Shown here: piece by piece, positions 1 through 13,466 of the stretch | Layout of the letters: each line of letters starts with the position of its first letter | Position numbering within the stretch: position 1 is the stretch's first letter | Assembly: GCF_035222375.1 (NCBI RefSeq) | Contig: NC_085887.1 | Coordinates: forward strand, 1,649,501 to 1,713,500 | DNA from: Podospora pseudocomata | Taxonomy: Eukaryota; Ascomycota; Sordariomycetes; Sordariales; Podosporaceae | Direction: 5' to 3' | Length of the DNA stretch: 64,000 nt | Position numbers and translations under genes: made by a program | The notes under the pieces: generated by a model | Database searches by the model: none | Seen by the model: only the letters and a program-made list of their open reading frames with translations | What the model was told of the DNA's origin: nothing

Positions 1-420
1 AAGAGAGCCACACTCCAACCACCCGCCCCAAGAAGCCAATCAGCATCAAGCTACGTGGTACCAGAACAACCAAGAACTCCAATACAATTCCCCCAACTGG
101 GCTCTCCTTTCCAACCAAAAGATTCCGCCAGCTTATCAGACATTGTAGCAAAAGATGCTGCCCAGGCGTATGTCCTTGTTTCTTCCTTTTTTTCAATTCG
201 CAACTTCTAACAGTCTAAACACAGAGCCATGAGGACCTCGCAAACCCTCGCCTCTCTAGGCTTCGCCCCAGACGAAACAATAGCAGATTTCTACAGCATG
301 GGCTCCAACCCAGAACCAATAGCCGACTCCAACGACCCAGACTTTGACCCGTCGCTCGGCAGCGAGTCGGAGCAGAGGGCTTATTACGAGTTGCTGATGG
401 GGAGGATGTTTCCTGGGTGA
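1..420 (+). CDS. 3' end of an unidentified protein gene (partial)
   Basis: The window opens inside an exon. Reading from base 1 gives an open frame to base 167, then an intron at 168-224 (GTATGT-like donor, CTAAC branch region, ACAG acceptor), then a last exon 225-420 ending in TGA. The joined frame runs without a stop, passes through KDAAQAAMRTSQTLASLG and ends in ELLMGRMFPG. The visible part is about 120 residues, Pro/Ser/Gln-rich first and acidic later (DPDFDPSLGSESE). I do not recognise a family. The methionine at 229 is probably internal, because the upstream exon joins in frame. The N-terminus and any diagnostic domain lie outside the window, so no function is proposed. Confidence 0.65.
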
Positions 421-889
421 TTGATGTCTTCTTCTGCTCGAAAGGCTATGAAGTCAATTGTATTATATTTATCATATTACCAAGCATTATGTGTTGTCAT
501 ATATGAAGGATGAGGTGAGTCAACCGTCTCAGATCAAACAGTGCCAACTGGAAACTAACCTCAGCCCAAGAAAGTGGATGACGATTTTAACTGGGTGAAA
601 TTTAGAGGGTTGTGGGAGATGTAAAGTTTTGTACAAGATGAGAAATTTGATACCCGCCTTTTTGTGCAACCGAATCTGGATATCAAGTTTGACGGTGTAC
701 CTATTCTAGCAATGACCCAGGACCGAGATATTCTTGCAAGCCCATCTCACCAAAATCCCAGGAAATATGATGATGCTTTCTTTATCCGCAATCTGATGGA
801 AAGTCGATGCACCCAAGATTAAAATGATCAAGTCTCATCACATTAGGTTCTGGATATACCTGTAGTTTGCATGCTATCTCCCTCCCTCC

Positions 890-921
<32 letters not shown>

Positions 922-1873
922 AATGTCTCTCATACTATATTCCTTAATATACTTCCTCAGACAAGCTATATCCCATATATTCTTACTCTTTCTAATTTTC
1001 ACTTTTCCTTGTTTTTTTTTTCTTTCTTTCCGTTTTTGCGTACCTATTCTCCCACCCCTCCATCTCTCTCGTTCACACACTCACAAACATTGCAACACAT
1101 AACAAAGACCTAATACATACCACCTATCACATCTCCACCTCTCCTACGTAGCGCCCATTTATAAAAGTCATCCACCTACACATCCTTATCATAAATTTCA
1201 CACCGAAAAAAAAATACACAGGATCATCAACAAACTCATCGGCTGTGAGTGTAGAAGAGTGTTGTCTCAGCTGTCTAATAAGTCTACAAAACATGTTGTC
1301 AACGAGATGTGTTCAACAGCAACTCCAAGGTACCACCACATCACACGGAAAACATTAGAGGAGAGCGTTCTCTCCTCGATAGACACTACAAATGAGCAAC
1401 ACTGTGAGTGTGTATTGGTAAAACTTCTACCCCTAAAAGAAACTATCTAAGGATATACAATGGGAGAAAACTCTTTGAGAGCAAGAAAAAAAACAATGTG
1501 AGAGAAATACCAGTAGTCTACCCATGAAAGCCAGCAACGGTATAACCAAGAGATCACAATAAAAAAAAACATCTGTCAACACACTTCATTGCCATCCCAC
1601 CGCACCAGTCTCCGCTGCTATGAGCCGCTTTAACTACCAGCTACCAAACAACAATGCAAAATACAAAAAATTACAGACACACAACCATACTCTTACACAA
1701 AATCTCACACCCATTTTTTAGAATACACACCCTATTCCGTTCTCCTTTTATATAAACCCGCCTTCCCACCCTTTTCCCTATTCACCACCGCTTGTACCAC
1801 CCACCCTCTTTGTCCAACTCCACCGCCGAATTTCCCTCTCCCTTGCCCATTCCTCCCATTTGGCCTTCCTCCA
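421..1873. other. intergenic spacer, converging 3' ends
   Basis: Noncoding stretch between two converging genes. It holds a CT/CA microsatellite near 880-920, many poly-A and poly-pyrimidine tracts, and short chance open frames with low-complexity translations. I see no RNA gene or conserved protein in it. It probably carries both 3' UTRs. Confidence 0.7.
879..920. repeat. (CT)n-(CA)n microsatellite
   Basis: A TCCC-rich run passes into about ten CT units and then five CA units. It lies in the spacer downstream of the first gene. Confidence 0.9.
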
Positions 1874-4800
1874 CTAAAGAAGCCCCCCATGCAACTCCCC
1901 CAACAACCCCTCAAACTCCTTCCTCGCCCTCTTCCTTTCCACCTCCCCCACATCCTCCAACAACTCCCCCTCCTCCTTCCCCCTGATAATCCCCCACGCC
2001 CTCCTAAACTCATCCCTGATCTTGACAATCCCCTGGTGCGTCACCGTCCTGGCAACATTGTGATCCGTCTCAAACGGATCCTCCACCGCAAACAAAAACC
2101 TGAGCCTGACTTCCTTTACTTCACCACCGCCACCACCACCCGGAGTCCCAACACCACTACCACCACCGCCCGGAGACAAAACCCCCCCCACACTCCCCGG
2201 CGACAAAACCCCCCCTGCCGGACTCTCCACCACCGTCTTCGCCCCCGTCCACCCCTTCTCAATCTTGCTCATGAACCCCCCCTGCCTCCTCAAACAAATC
2301 ACATCCCTCCCCCAATCAAAACCCTTCCCCGTCCTGTGGTTATTATGGGCATAATACTCGAAAAAGCCCCTCAACAACATCCCCAAACTCTCCCTGTTCA
2401 TCGTCAGCTCGTTCCCCTTCGCCAGCCTCTCAATCTGCGCCTCGTCTCGCCAAAAGTGGATGGGGTACCCTTTGCACATCTGTGGTGGCTGCCCAGACGG
2501 GCCGAGGAGCTGCAAATTAGGCACCACAAACGGCCGCGCAACGTTGATAAGGTAGTGCAGCATCATGATCGCATACCCGTAACTCCCCAGCGTGCCCCGG
2601 TAGGGCGAGTTAATTTGCCTCACCTTGGCCCAGTGCTTGACAAACAAGATGAGCGGCCTGACCCTCGGATCGCAGAGGGAGTAGCACCTCAGCAGGGTCG
2701 TGTTCTCCACCGCTAGATGAGCAGAGAAGTTGATGTCGCACTGGACGCCTATGTTCGACTTTGGGAACTCGAGACGGTCTCTGTGCAGATCTCGCGGTTG
2801 GTTGGGCGGTTCAATGGCTGGGTCCCCCAGCTGCTTGATCGTTGCCATGAGCTCATCGGATTCATCCGGCAGGGGAACAGCCAACTCGCCAGTCTTGTCG
2901 TTCTTCGTCATCGGTCCCCGAAGCAGAGCAACATAACACCTCACCAAACTCGCCGCCGGTTCCTGATATTGCCCTTTCTGGAGACACCTCTCATAATCCA
3001 GCGCAAGCTGGAGACTCTTGTGCCGTTTCGCCACGGCTCCCAACGTTGAGGCGTAGGGGAATTTCGAAAACTCATCCACCTGCTCGCGAACCTCGCTGTT
3101 CCAGATGCCGTTGATGTAATGCCGTATAACAATCGGAAGGATCGTGTCCCCAGTTGACGACTCGTCGCACCCGCCCAACTCAACGAGCAGCTGATTCGCC
3201 CTTTTGTGAAAAGCCACCACCGGCTCATGCGGCATCTGCGCAAGATGAAGAAGCGCAAGCGACGGAATCCGTTTCAGCGTCTCAACATAATTCTGGACTT
3301 CCTTCTGGTACGTCAGCGGATCCTGACCGACATTGCTGCGGTGCATGAGGTCCCTCCAGCGTGCCAAGGTGGCAAAAGACCGCCGCTCCAAATTATCGTC
3401 TTTTTCTTGTACCGGTCGATCTTCCCACGACTGAGCCAGCATCTCTCCTTCGATCTGGAACAAAACCCCCAACAGGGTCCTCGGCAGTTTCAAGGTGAGA
3501 AGTTCGTGTTCGTTCAGATTCCTGGAATTCAACAGCGCCTCCCGCACCTTCTCGTTGGCAACACCCCGCGCAAACGCCAGACAGACCCGGTTAAGAGGCT
3601 CGATCCACTCGGGCGTCATCGAGGAGATGTTGGTGTGGGTTATGTCGTAGCCCCCAAGCTTTCGAAGAACCTTCTTGGCGGCGTTGTAGTAATTCGTCAG
3701 ACTCCGTCCATCTTGCTTGAGAGACTCAAGTAGCTGCTCGGGAGTAGATACCGCTTCACTTTCCTCGACAACACGTGCCGGCTGTTGACTTTCGCTTCCA
3801 GGCGCAGGAGGCGGTTGTGCTTCTTCAGCTCCCCGGATAGGCTCAACCTCGTCATGCGCATCCTCTACATCAACCTCGGCCTCTACCGCTCCCTTTTCCC
3901 AGCCCTCCCTTTCCTTCAATAGCGCAACCCGTAACTCCTCTGGCGGCTTCTCACAAATCTTGATGATAGGCACTCTGGTCCGGGTAAGCAGCCTCGCACC
4001 CAACCCCATGTCAAGAAAAGCCTTTTCGATCAGCCTCGGTATCGGAGAACCTGATGCCTCTGGTTGAGGGTCCAACAACGGGGCAAACAGGCCCAAGTCC
4101 ATATCCGCGTCCTTGGTTGCAAACCCAGACATCAGACTTCCAAAACACTTCAGCTGGACACTCTCTCGTGGAAACCACGGTTCGCCGGCTTTTTCGTTCT
4201 CGAAATTGGTAATGACATCCCGGACGACCTGCTCAATCCTGACTCGGAAAGCCTCCTTCTCTTGAATCTCAGCGGGATTGATCTCGGCATTTGCAACGAC
4301 TTCGTTGCAGATGTTCTCCAGATGTTGTGCCTGCGCGAGAACCTCCCTAGTAATGCTAAATGCACTGCCACTACCCACAGTTTGATGACGGTGAGGGTGT
4401 GGCGGCTGGTTCCTAAACCGAGGTGACTGAAGGTCGGGCCGCACGGGCGACGGAAGGGCTGGGGTGATGACATCCACGGGATACTGTTCCGCAGGAGGAT
4501 TCATTTGTTTGGGGCCCTGATAAGATCGCGAGACTTGGTGCCGCGGTTGTGTGAACGGAACGCCGCCTTGACCTGGGTCAGGTGGGAGAAAAGTAGCCGA
4601 GTGAGGCCGGTAAGCTGGTGCTTCTCCCTGCAAAAGACCACCGTTGCCTTGAGGTCCCCGGGCTTGTGGCCATCCATGAGGCTGACCGCCACCGCTGCCG
4701 CCGCCTTGCCTCTGGTTAGGTGGGAGGAAAGTAGCTGAGTGAGGCCGGTAAGCTGGTGCTTCTTCCTGTAAAACACCACGACCGTTGCCTTGAGGTCTGT

Positions 4801-5257
4801 GGTTAGCACGCTGTCCCTGCCAATGGCCGCCTCCCCTGCCTCCACTGCCTCGAGACTGATGGCCATGGCCACCACGCTGTTGTTGGTTGAAATGTTGCTG
4901 GTTTTGATAGTGTTGGGAATTCTGCCGTTGATGCTGATGCTGATGCTGATTCTGATGCCGGGACACCGGCTGTGGTAGAATCTGAGGTTGGGATACCGGC
5001 GGTGGTAGAACCAGAGGCCGAGGGTCGATGGGGATGGTGAGTTGAGCAGCCAGCTCGCGACGCTGACTCTGGTTCAGACGCTTCTGACGCTTCTGTCCAG
5101 AGGCATCCACCACGACCTGAGTCTCAGCAATAACCCCCTGCTGCTGCGATCCAGCAGTAGACGGGCCTTGACTTGCAATCGTCATATTCCCAAAACGATC
5201 CTCGAGGCCCTGGCCAGGCTGACCAGATGGAGGAGGGGGTTGTGCCATTTTCCACAA
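1874..5257 (-). CDS. Cid1-type noncanonical poly(A)/poly(U) polymerase
   Basis: Single open frame of 1127 residues. Residues 1 to about 300 are low complexity (Pro, Gln, His, Gly). The nucleotidyltransferase core begins near residue 320. FGSLMSGF (about 371-378) followed by DADMDLG (about 383-389) gives the Gly-Ser and the paired aspartates that bind metal in the polymerase-beta superfamily. The third carboxylate is probably in GVQCDINFS (about 841). A PAP/25A-associated central region follows (HWAKVRQINSP, GSYGYAIMMLHYLINV), then the nucleotide-recognition segment RESLGMLLRGFFEYYAHN. This arrangement is that of Cid1/TUTase enzymes, which add U or A to RNA 3' ends. Unusual: about 370 residues separate the DxD from the third Asp, where Cid1 has a short link. 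The C-terminus is Gly-rich, then basic. A start at 5248 (second Met) is also possible. Which nucleotide is added cannot be told from sequence. Confidence 0.85.
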   Translation of the reverse strand: MWKMAQPPPPSGQPGQGLEDRFGNMTIASQGPSTAGSQQQGVIAETQVVVDASGQKRQKRLNQSQRRELAAQLTIPIDPRPLVLPPPVSQPQILPQPVSRHQNQHQHQHQRQNSQHYQNQQHFNQQQRGGHGHQSRGSGGRGGGHWQGQRANHRPQGNGRGVLQEEAPAYRPHSATFLPPNQRQGGGSGGGQPHGWPQARGPQGNGGLLQGEAPAYRPHSATFLPPDPGQGGVPFTQPRHQVSRSYQGPKQMNPPAEQYPVDVITPALPSPVRPDLQSPRFRNQPPHPHRHQTVGSGSAFSITREVLAQAQHLENICNEVVANAEINPAEIQEKEAFRVRIEQVVRDVITNFENEKAGEPWFPRESVQLKCFGSLMSGFATKDADMDLGLFAPLLDPQPEASGSPIPRLIEKAFLDMGLGARLLTRTRVPIIKICEKPPEELRVALLKEREGWEKGAVEAEVDVEDAHDEVEPIRGAEEAQPPPAPGSESQQPARVVEESEAVSTPEQLLESLKQDGRSLTNYYNAAKKVLRKLGGYDITHTNISSMTPEWIEPLNRVCLAFARGVANEKVREALLNSRNLNEHELLTLKLPRTLLGVLFQIEGEMLAQSWEDRPVQEKDDNLERRSFATLARWRDLMHRSNVGQDPLTYQKEVQNYVETLKRIPSLALLHLAQMPHEPVVAFHKRANQLLVELGGCDESSTGDTILPIVIRHYINGIWNSEVREQVDEFSKFPYASTLGAVAKRHKSLQLALDYERCLQKGQYQEPAASLVRCYVALLRGPMTKNDKTGELAVPLPDESDELMATIKQLGDPAIEPPNQPRDLHRDRLEFPKSNIGVQCDINFSAHLAVENTTLLRCYSLCDPRVRPLILFVKHWAKVRQINSPYRGTLGSYGYAIMMLHYLINVARPFVVPNLQLLGPSGQPPQMCKGYPIHFWRDEAQIERLAKGNELTMNRESLGMLLRGFFEYYAHNNHRTGKGFDWGRDVICLRRQGGFMSKIEKGWTGAKTVVESPAGGVLSPGSVGGVLSPGGGGSGVGTPGGGGGGEVKEVRLRFLFAVEDPFETDHNVARTVTHQGIVKIRDEFRRAWGIIRGKEEGELLEDVGEVERKRARKEFEGLLGELHGGLL
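4581..4797 (-). repeat. duplicated segment inside the Cid1-like gene
   Basis: Two direct copies, about 4581-4656 and 4719-4797, share most bases and sit in the same reading frame. Each encodes a block containing EAPAYRPHSATFLPP. They are 138 bp apart start to start, which indicates an in-frame internal duplication in the disordered N-terminus. Confidence 0.85.
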
Positions 5258-5866
5258 AATGACCCGTCTGACTTTTGGAACCCCTCGACGGCGTGCCAGT
5301 CAATGCTGTGGGTATGGAAAAACGAGGGTTGGCCTCATAGGGCTAGTTAGGGAGAAGGTCGCCGGCGTGGTAGCTTTTGTTGACTAGCTTGGGTTCACAA
5401 TGGCGCCGCGTAGAGCTATACGGGAGTATGTAACCAGCCTTGTTTGGCTTGGTCGAAAAAGTATGAATGAAAGCCGAGTTGGCAGAATTTGCAAACGCGT
5501 CTGACAATGCTGGGTAGAAGGTAATGATGATCCCAAAGTAGTAGCTGTTTTGCCAGCCGCAGCAGACTGGTAGAGCCTCTGGAGGAAAGTTGTAGAATTC
5601 TCGGTCAAGGTTGTAGAGCAACAATTATTTCATTGCTGGTGAGGGAAACAACTTCAGCGAATGACCCCACTATCGCTGTGAGTTGGGAGCGATTCGGAAA
5701 GCGCCAAGGGTTACCGTGCACGGGCCATATCAGCTGGACCTTTGAGACAACCAAGCAGGAAAGTGGTCTTGGATGATTATTTTACTTTTTTAATTGGGCT
5801 GCAAAAAACGCTGGTCTAGATATGGTCTATCTGCAATGTTCATCACGCTAGATCCGCTACTTCCAC
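5258..5866. other. intergenic spacer between two minus-strand genes
   Basis: Contains the upstream region of the Cid1-like gene and the 3' flank of CTP synthase. The open frames here are short and unlike any family I know. No RNA gene was seen. Confidence 0.6.
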
Positions 5867-8127
<2,261 letters not shown>

Positions 8128-9226
8128 TTTGAATATGGATATCGGTCGGTACTGGATATTTGAGCTGATGGTTGCTAGGGATCGTGAGAGTTTGGTGCCA
8201 AGAGATATACCCTCAAAAAATTTGAGAAGGGAGGACGGCAGAAAAAGGTACCCTTTTGAGCGTCTGGAGGCGCGCACTTTTTTGTGGGGCAAGCGTTTTT
8301 TTGGTTTCAAACTCCACGGTGCCGGTGGAGCGAGAAGGTGAGACACGAGAGTCACGGCAGGCAGAGAGCACTTGACTTCCAGGCAACATCCTGTCGTGAT
8401 TGGCTGGTATAGGCTTAGTATGCTCTCATATACTACATCGAAGTGAAATGAGTCTTATCATTGCTCTGCCGTTGCTGTTCCATTGCTCTCTTTATGGTGA
8501 TTGCCTGGGATGGTAGGTGGTATCCAGTCCCAGAGCCAGATCAAAAACTCACACATGCTCTCGAACAGTGGCGGGAGCGAGCCTCGACAACTAGAGTTGC
8601 CACAAGAGCATAAGGTTCAACTCAGCTAGTACTTATTCTCCAGAGGGCTTGGGTTTGGGTTTAATTACCTCGTATCCCAGCATCTGCCGCTGTCCGGAAA
8701 GGTCAGCAAACCTCTCCAGTCCATGCCCCTCTCGAGTCTCGACTTACAAGAGAGAAATTCTGGAATCAACCCCGCCAACCCTTGATGGTCGAGCAGGGTG
8801 GTCTGTGCTCACCCGGTCCCAGCAGTGTTCTGCCAAGCCATCTGCGGCTGCCTTTTTAGCGGGTCCCTTTGTCATCCATGCCCGCTGCCAGCCGTCGCCA
8901 TTGATCACTCCAAGTTCTTTGACAGAGGTTAACTTTTGGCATTGACAACGAACAACCACCGACCACTACCCAAGTATCGACGACCACTTCTCTCATATCC
9001 GCCGCCGACCGGGTTCAACCAAGGAGTTTTCGGAGATCGATCGATTTACGCCAGAATCTCGCTGCCGATTACTCTGTCGCGCCGCCATCTTCAGTCGCGC
9101 TCTTGATGACGACTTGAGCCATCGATTGCATCTTTCTTTCGCGGGCCTCCTCCGTGCTACCATCGGCGCATTGACGCGCCTTCCAGTCGTCCACTCATTC
9201 CATCGAGTTTCACAAGTCACCACACA
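8128..9226. promoter_or_regulatory. divergent promoter region, CTP synthase / TFIIF alpha
   Basis: About 1.1 kb separates the two start codons. No convincing protein frame or RNA gene is present. It must hold the promoters and 5' UTRs of both genes; I see no clear TATA box. Confidence 0.6.
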
Positions 9227-11337
9227 ATGAGCGCGCCACAGCAGCAACCGCCTGGGCCTCCCCGTCCCCCAGGCGCTGCCCCAACCTTCATCCGCCGCAA
9301 ACCCAACACAGACCCCTTGAGAGCGAGAGTAAAACCCAGAGCCAAACCCCTCCACGCCTTACCTCCAAAGGGCAAAGAGGCCAAAAGGCTGGTCGACTCC
9401 TCCGGCGAGCTTGACAAGGAAATCGAGAGAGAATATGCCAGCAAGGTCGAGCAGCTGCGTCAACAGCGCGCACGGCATGGTGGCTGGTCAGATCAACCCG
9501 CCGGCAGCGTCCAGGAGTTCCCTCTTGTCCTCACCAAGAAGGCTTTCCGCGAAGGAATTCGCCACCATGTCATGCGGTTGCACAAGCAGATGGGCGGAGC
9601 AGAAGTCGACATTGATTTGTTGAATCAGGACCAATTTCCCCGACCCGTCACATTGCACCGTCGCGACCCGCGCCTTCCTCCCGCTTATCGGATGGCTATG
9701 AAGCAAGACGATGTCCCAATGGACCCCGAGCAGCAAGCTGAGATGGACCGCATCCAAAAGATGAAGGCTGACAAGGAGGCCCAACGGGCCCTTGATCAAG
9801 CCCAGATGGCCCCGGTCATTAAGGACAACAACCCAAAGCCGAAGACAAACAACAAGAAGGAGAAAGCTTCCGCCTTTTACGGCAAGCACTCCGACGCCCA
9901 CAAGAAGCAGTCCGGCCTGCGCTACGAGGAGACACTTCCATGGCATCTTGAGGATGCCGAGGGCAAGGCCGGCGTGTGGGTTGGCTCTTATGTGGCCGGT
10001 CTTTCAGACAGCAACGTCGCGTTCGTTATTGACGGCGCGCGTTTCCGCATGATCCCCTTGGAGCGGTGGTACAAGTTTGACGAGAAGCCAAGATTTGACA
10101 CCCTCTCGCTCGATGACGCTGAAAAGCTCATGTACGAGGTCAAGGAGGTCAAGCGATGGGTCATGAAGGACAAGGAGAGAGAGGAAAGATTGCGGGAAAA
10201 GCTGGAGACGAGAATGTTCCTCAACGGCCCTACCAGGGTCAAGACTGAGAGCGCCACTTCTCGCGCCGCTCGTGGATCCGAGAGACAGGATGACTACGAG
10301 TTGGATATCTCTGGCGACGAATTCCAAGATGATGACGAGACTCCTGGTTTTGAGGCGGATGATGAGGACGCCAAGGAGTCGAAGGAGCGTGTTCGCAAAG
10401 AACAGCTGGCTTCCAACTTGTTCGGTGAGGGTGAGGAAGACAAGGTTGAGAAAGAGGAGAGGGAGAGGCAATTGGAGAAGCTGAAGAGAAAGATGATAGG
10501 AAAGCAGACGATCAAGGGATTGGTGAAACTGGAGAAGGCGATGGACTACGACGACATGTCCGAGAGCGACTCTAACAATCCGTTTACGGACTCTTCGGAT
10601 TCCGACGACTCCGACGAGGAAGAGAAGAAGGAAGAGGAGAAGAAGCCTGAGCCTGTCACTTCGGGGTCTAATACCAAGGGGAACACCACGCCTTCCAAGA
10701 GCGCAATTGCCAATAAGAAGGGCAAGTTGAAGCGGGCTGGTTCACCGGAGATGTCGGAGTCGAGCGACGTCGAGACGGCCCGGAAGAAGATGAAGACTGG
10801 CAAGGGGTCTAGCGTGCCGAGTCGGATGGGCACTCCTATTCCTGGCCGGCCGAAGGTCATGCCGGGGGCTACGAGTGACGGGGAGGCTACCGCTGGGGAG
10901 GGGTCTGATGGCGGTGCGATGCTGAAGAAGAAGTTCAAGATGAAGGCGCAGCGGCCTGGTGGGACGCCTTCTGGTTCGAGGGCGGGCAGTCCTGCTCCAG
11001 CCGGTAAGCTTTTTCCATCTGCTGTCACTCCTTGTCATACAAATCTAACTCGTGAGAAACAGGTCAAGCTTCCAAGACGGGCACCGCAACGCCCAGCGGC
11101 TCGCCGCCTCCGTCCTCGAAGCCGGTTGCTAAGATCACGGCGCAGGAGTGCTACGAGGCGCTGGCCCGACACACGAACGGCATTGCGCTCGTGCCGTTCA
11201 TGTCGCAGTTCAAGCACCGGATTGACAAGCCGGGGTCTACTACGAGGCAGGAGTGGATCCACATGGTCAAGAGCTTTTCTGACTTTCATCATGAGACGAA
11301 GTTGCTCAAGGCGAAGCCGGGGTGGAGGCCTAGTTAG
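9227..11337 (+). CDS. TFG1: TFIIF alpha subunit (RAP74/Tfg1)
   Basis: General transcription factor subunit that binds RNA polymerase II with Tfg2/RAP30 and acts in initiation and elongation. Two exons, 9227-11003 and 11063-11337, join across a 59-bp intron (GTAAGC, CTAAC, CAG) to give 683 residues. The N-terminal region (about 80-330) has the RAP74 core, with EFPLVLTKKAFREGIRHHVM, ALPWHLEDAEGKAGVWVGSY and FVIDGARFRMIPLERWYKF. A long charged middle follows (acidic Asp/Glu/Ser blocks, Lys-rich stretches), as in other RAP74 proteins. The second exon encodes the C-terminal winged helix (ITAQECYEALARHTNGIAL, then LLKAKPGWRPS), which in relatives contacts the CTD phosphatase Fcp1. Unspliced reading gives a wrong C-terminus, so the intron is needed. 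Confidence 0.93.
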
Positions 11338-12771
11338 GCATTGTCGTTGAGTTTTTGTATAACACTGTTGAGTTTGGGAGGGGATAACGGCTTAGCACTA
11401 GTGATCATAAAAGGCAAAATGCTGATGAAAATGGGAGGATGTTTTTCTGCGGGTTATGGAGGTTGTTATGTAAGGTACTCGGGATGAATACTTTGGGGCC
11501 CGAAATCTGGGCTGGAGGAGCTGGCTTGGGGCTATCAGCGAGTTGTTTTTTTGTTTTTCCTTTTTTCCTTTTTTTTTTCTTTCTACTCGCTTTGCTTTTC
11601 TCTAGATCGAGGGATAGGCAGATAGGCAGAGCAAATTATTTTTGTGAAATTGAAAGGATGCTGGTGAAAGGTGATTGTTGACGAGTTACTTTCCTTGCGA
11701 CCCCTGTTCCACAGCAAATCAACGATATTGAACAACTCTATCTAGAGCATCCCTAACATCAGACAACAACCAGAAGAAGTATTTTCCATTGCATTCACTT
11801 CACTCACCACCAACTCAGCAAATCATCACCCCTACTGATATGAATGATATGAACTATTGCGTTGTGGATAAAATAATCGTTATTGCAATGTAGAGTAACA
11901 CGGATAGCAACCGTCACCCTTGTGCATTTTTTTTAATTAGGTGGGTAGGGAATAAGACTTTTTGACGATTCTTCAAGGCCTGTTAACCTACGGTATCTTT
12001 TAACCTGCTAATTATATTTTTCAGACCTGCTGACTATCTTCCATGGGCAAGGTTCAGCACCTGCTTTGCTGCAGTGCAGGATATAATCACAAAAAGAAAT
12101 CACCAGTGTCCTTTCTATATGCGCCGTCATTCCTTCCATCGACCCGATGGCTTGATCAGTCTTCGAGTTCGGAAAGATTTAGTAGATGGGAGTGAGTCTC
12201 CGCTGACCGGTCTGGTCGATTTGTGTGCTCTTTTCAAGCGTGGAAGGAAGTCCGCTTAACGAGTCTTCCCCCTTCTGCAACCCTAATCAACGTCCAGCAG
12301 TTCTTTGAGCAGAGAGGCTGAATGACAGTCGCAACAAGCCGGGCAGACACATCAACAAGCAAAATGTACGTAGGTAACAAACCACAAATACATAAACCCT
12401 TCATTTCACATCTCATAGTATCCTAATGTTGCTCATGTTGTGTTGCAAGGTAAATCTCTCTCCAGAATCGAAAATATTGATTGCCCTATCAGCGTACTAC
12501 TAAAATGCTTCATAATCCTGAAATAAATAAATAAACCCATAATAAACCCTCATGTCATGCCCCCATCCATCATCCCATGCTCGTCAAAATGCCAACCGCG
12601 CGCGCCCACCAAATGTAGTATAATGTCATGACGATCCGACCAGCAGTAGTCGTACTGTCGTCCCGTCATATGCTCATCATCGAGACCGCTCTCCCCCCAA
12701 AAAAAAAAAAGGTGCCGCTAAACACTCAAGCAAGTTATACAAAGGGAAAGATGCGCCGCCGTAAGTCAAGC
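11338..12771. other. intergenic spacer, converging 3' ends
   Basis: Noncoding; rich in T and A tracts. A short motif, GACCTGCTGACTATCTT (near 12025-12042), recurs in similar form near 20223-20240 and 20335-20355. No gene was recognised. Confidence 0.6.
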
Positions 12772-13466
12772 TTAAACAAGCTCAAACCCCCCCTCCACCA
12801 CCACCGGCTCATTCTCCTCCCGTCTCTCACTCGTCCCGCTCCGCAACACCTTCTTCGCCTTCCTCCCCTTCACCGCCTCCCCGTTCCCATCCACAACCTC
12901 ATATTCCTTCTCCACCAGCTTCTCCGTCTCCTTCTGCGTGTTCCTAGCCTTGACAAAAACCTCCAGCGTCACCGGCCGGTCGGGAGAGTCATGCCTGTCA
13001 AACGAGTACAGTACATCGTCTTGTGGAGCTAAAGTCGGAATAGTAGAAGCGTTAACGTCGTTAAGGTCAGCAGCGTTGATGTTTTTGGCGAGGTTGTTCT
13101 TGATGACCGAGTCGGGAGTGTACCAGTTGGAGCGGCCCTTGACAATGTTCTGTCCGACGGTGGGTTTGCGGGCGAAGTGGTAGCTATAATAAGAGAGGAT
13201 ATGTTAGAGTAAGGTTGACTAAAGAAGGGGATGCAGAGGACATACCGATCAACATATCTCTTGTCTGGCTTCATCTTGGCAATGTGAGCATCGTTGGAGT
13301 ACTTGACAGGCTTGACCTGGTCCCAGAAGCCCTCAGTCACCACACCAGAGAGGAAGCGGCTGCCATGCTGCCACTTGGTATTGTGGTCCTTGACGCGCTT
13401 TCGCTCCTTGGCGCTGTGGCGGAGATCGCGCTCGAATTGGCGGGACTCGATGGTGAGGTTGGCCAT
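12772..13466 (-). CDS. unidentified basic protein, 210 residues
   Basis: Two exons, 13246-13466 and 12772-13183, join across a 62-bp intron (GTATGT donor, TTATAG acceptor) to give 210 residues in one frame. The N-terminal half is rich in charge and aromatics (RQFERDLRHSAKERKRVKDH, FLSGVVTEGFWDQVKPVKY, AHIAKMKPDKRYVDRYHF). The C-terminal part has a Lys/Glu helix-like region and a short acidic-hydrophobic tail. There is no signal peptide or membrane span. The protein-like composition and clean intron support a real gene, but I do not recognise the family. The frame continues coherently across the splice, which is the main evidence. Confidence 0.75.
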
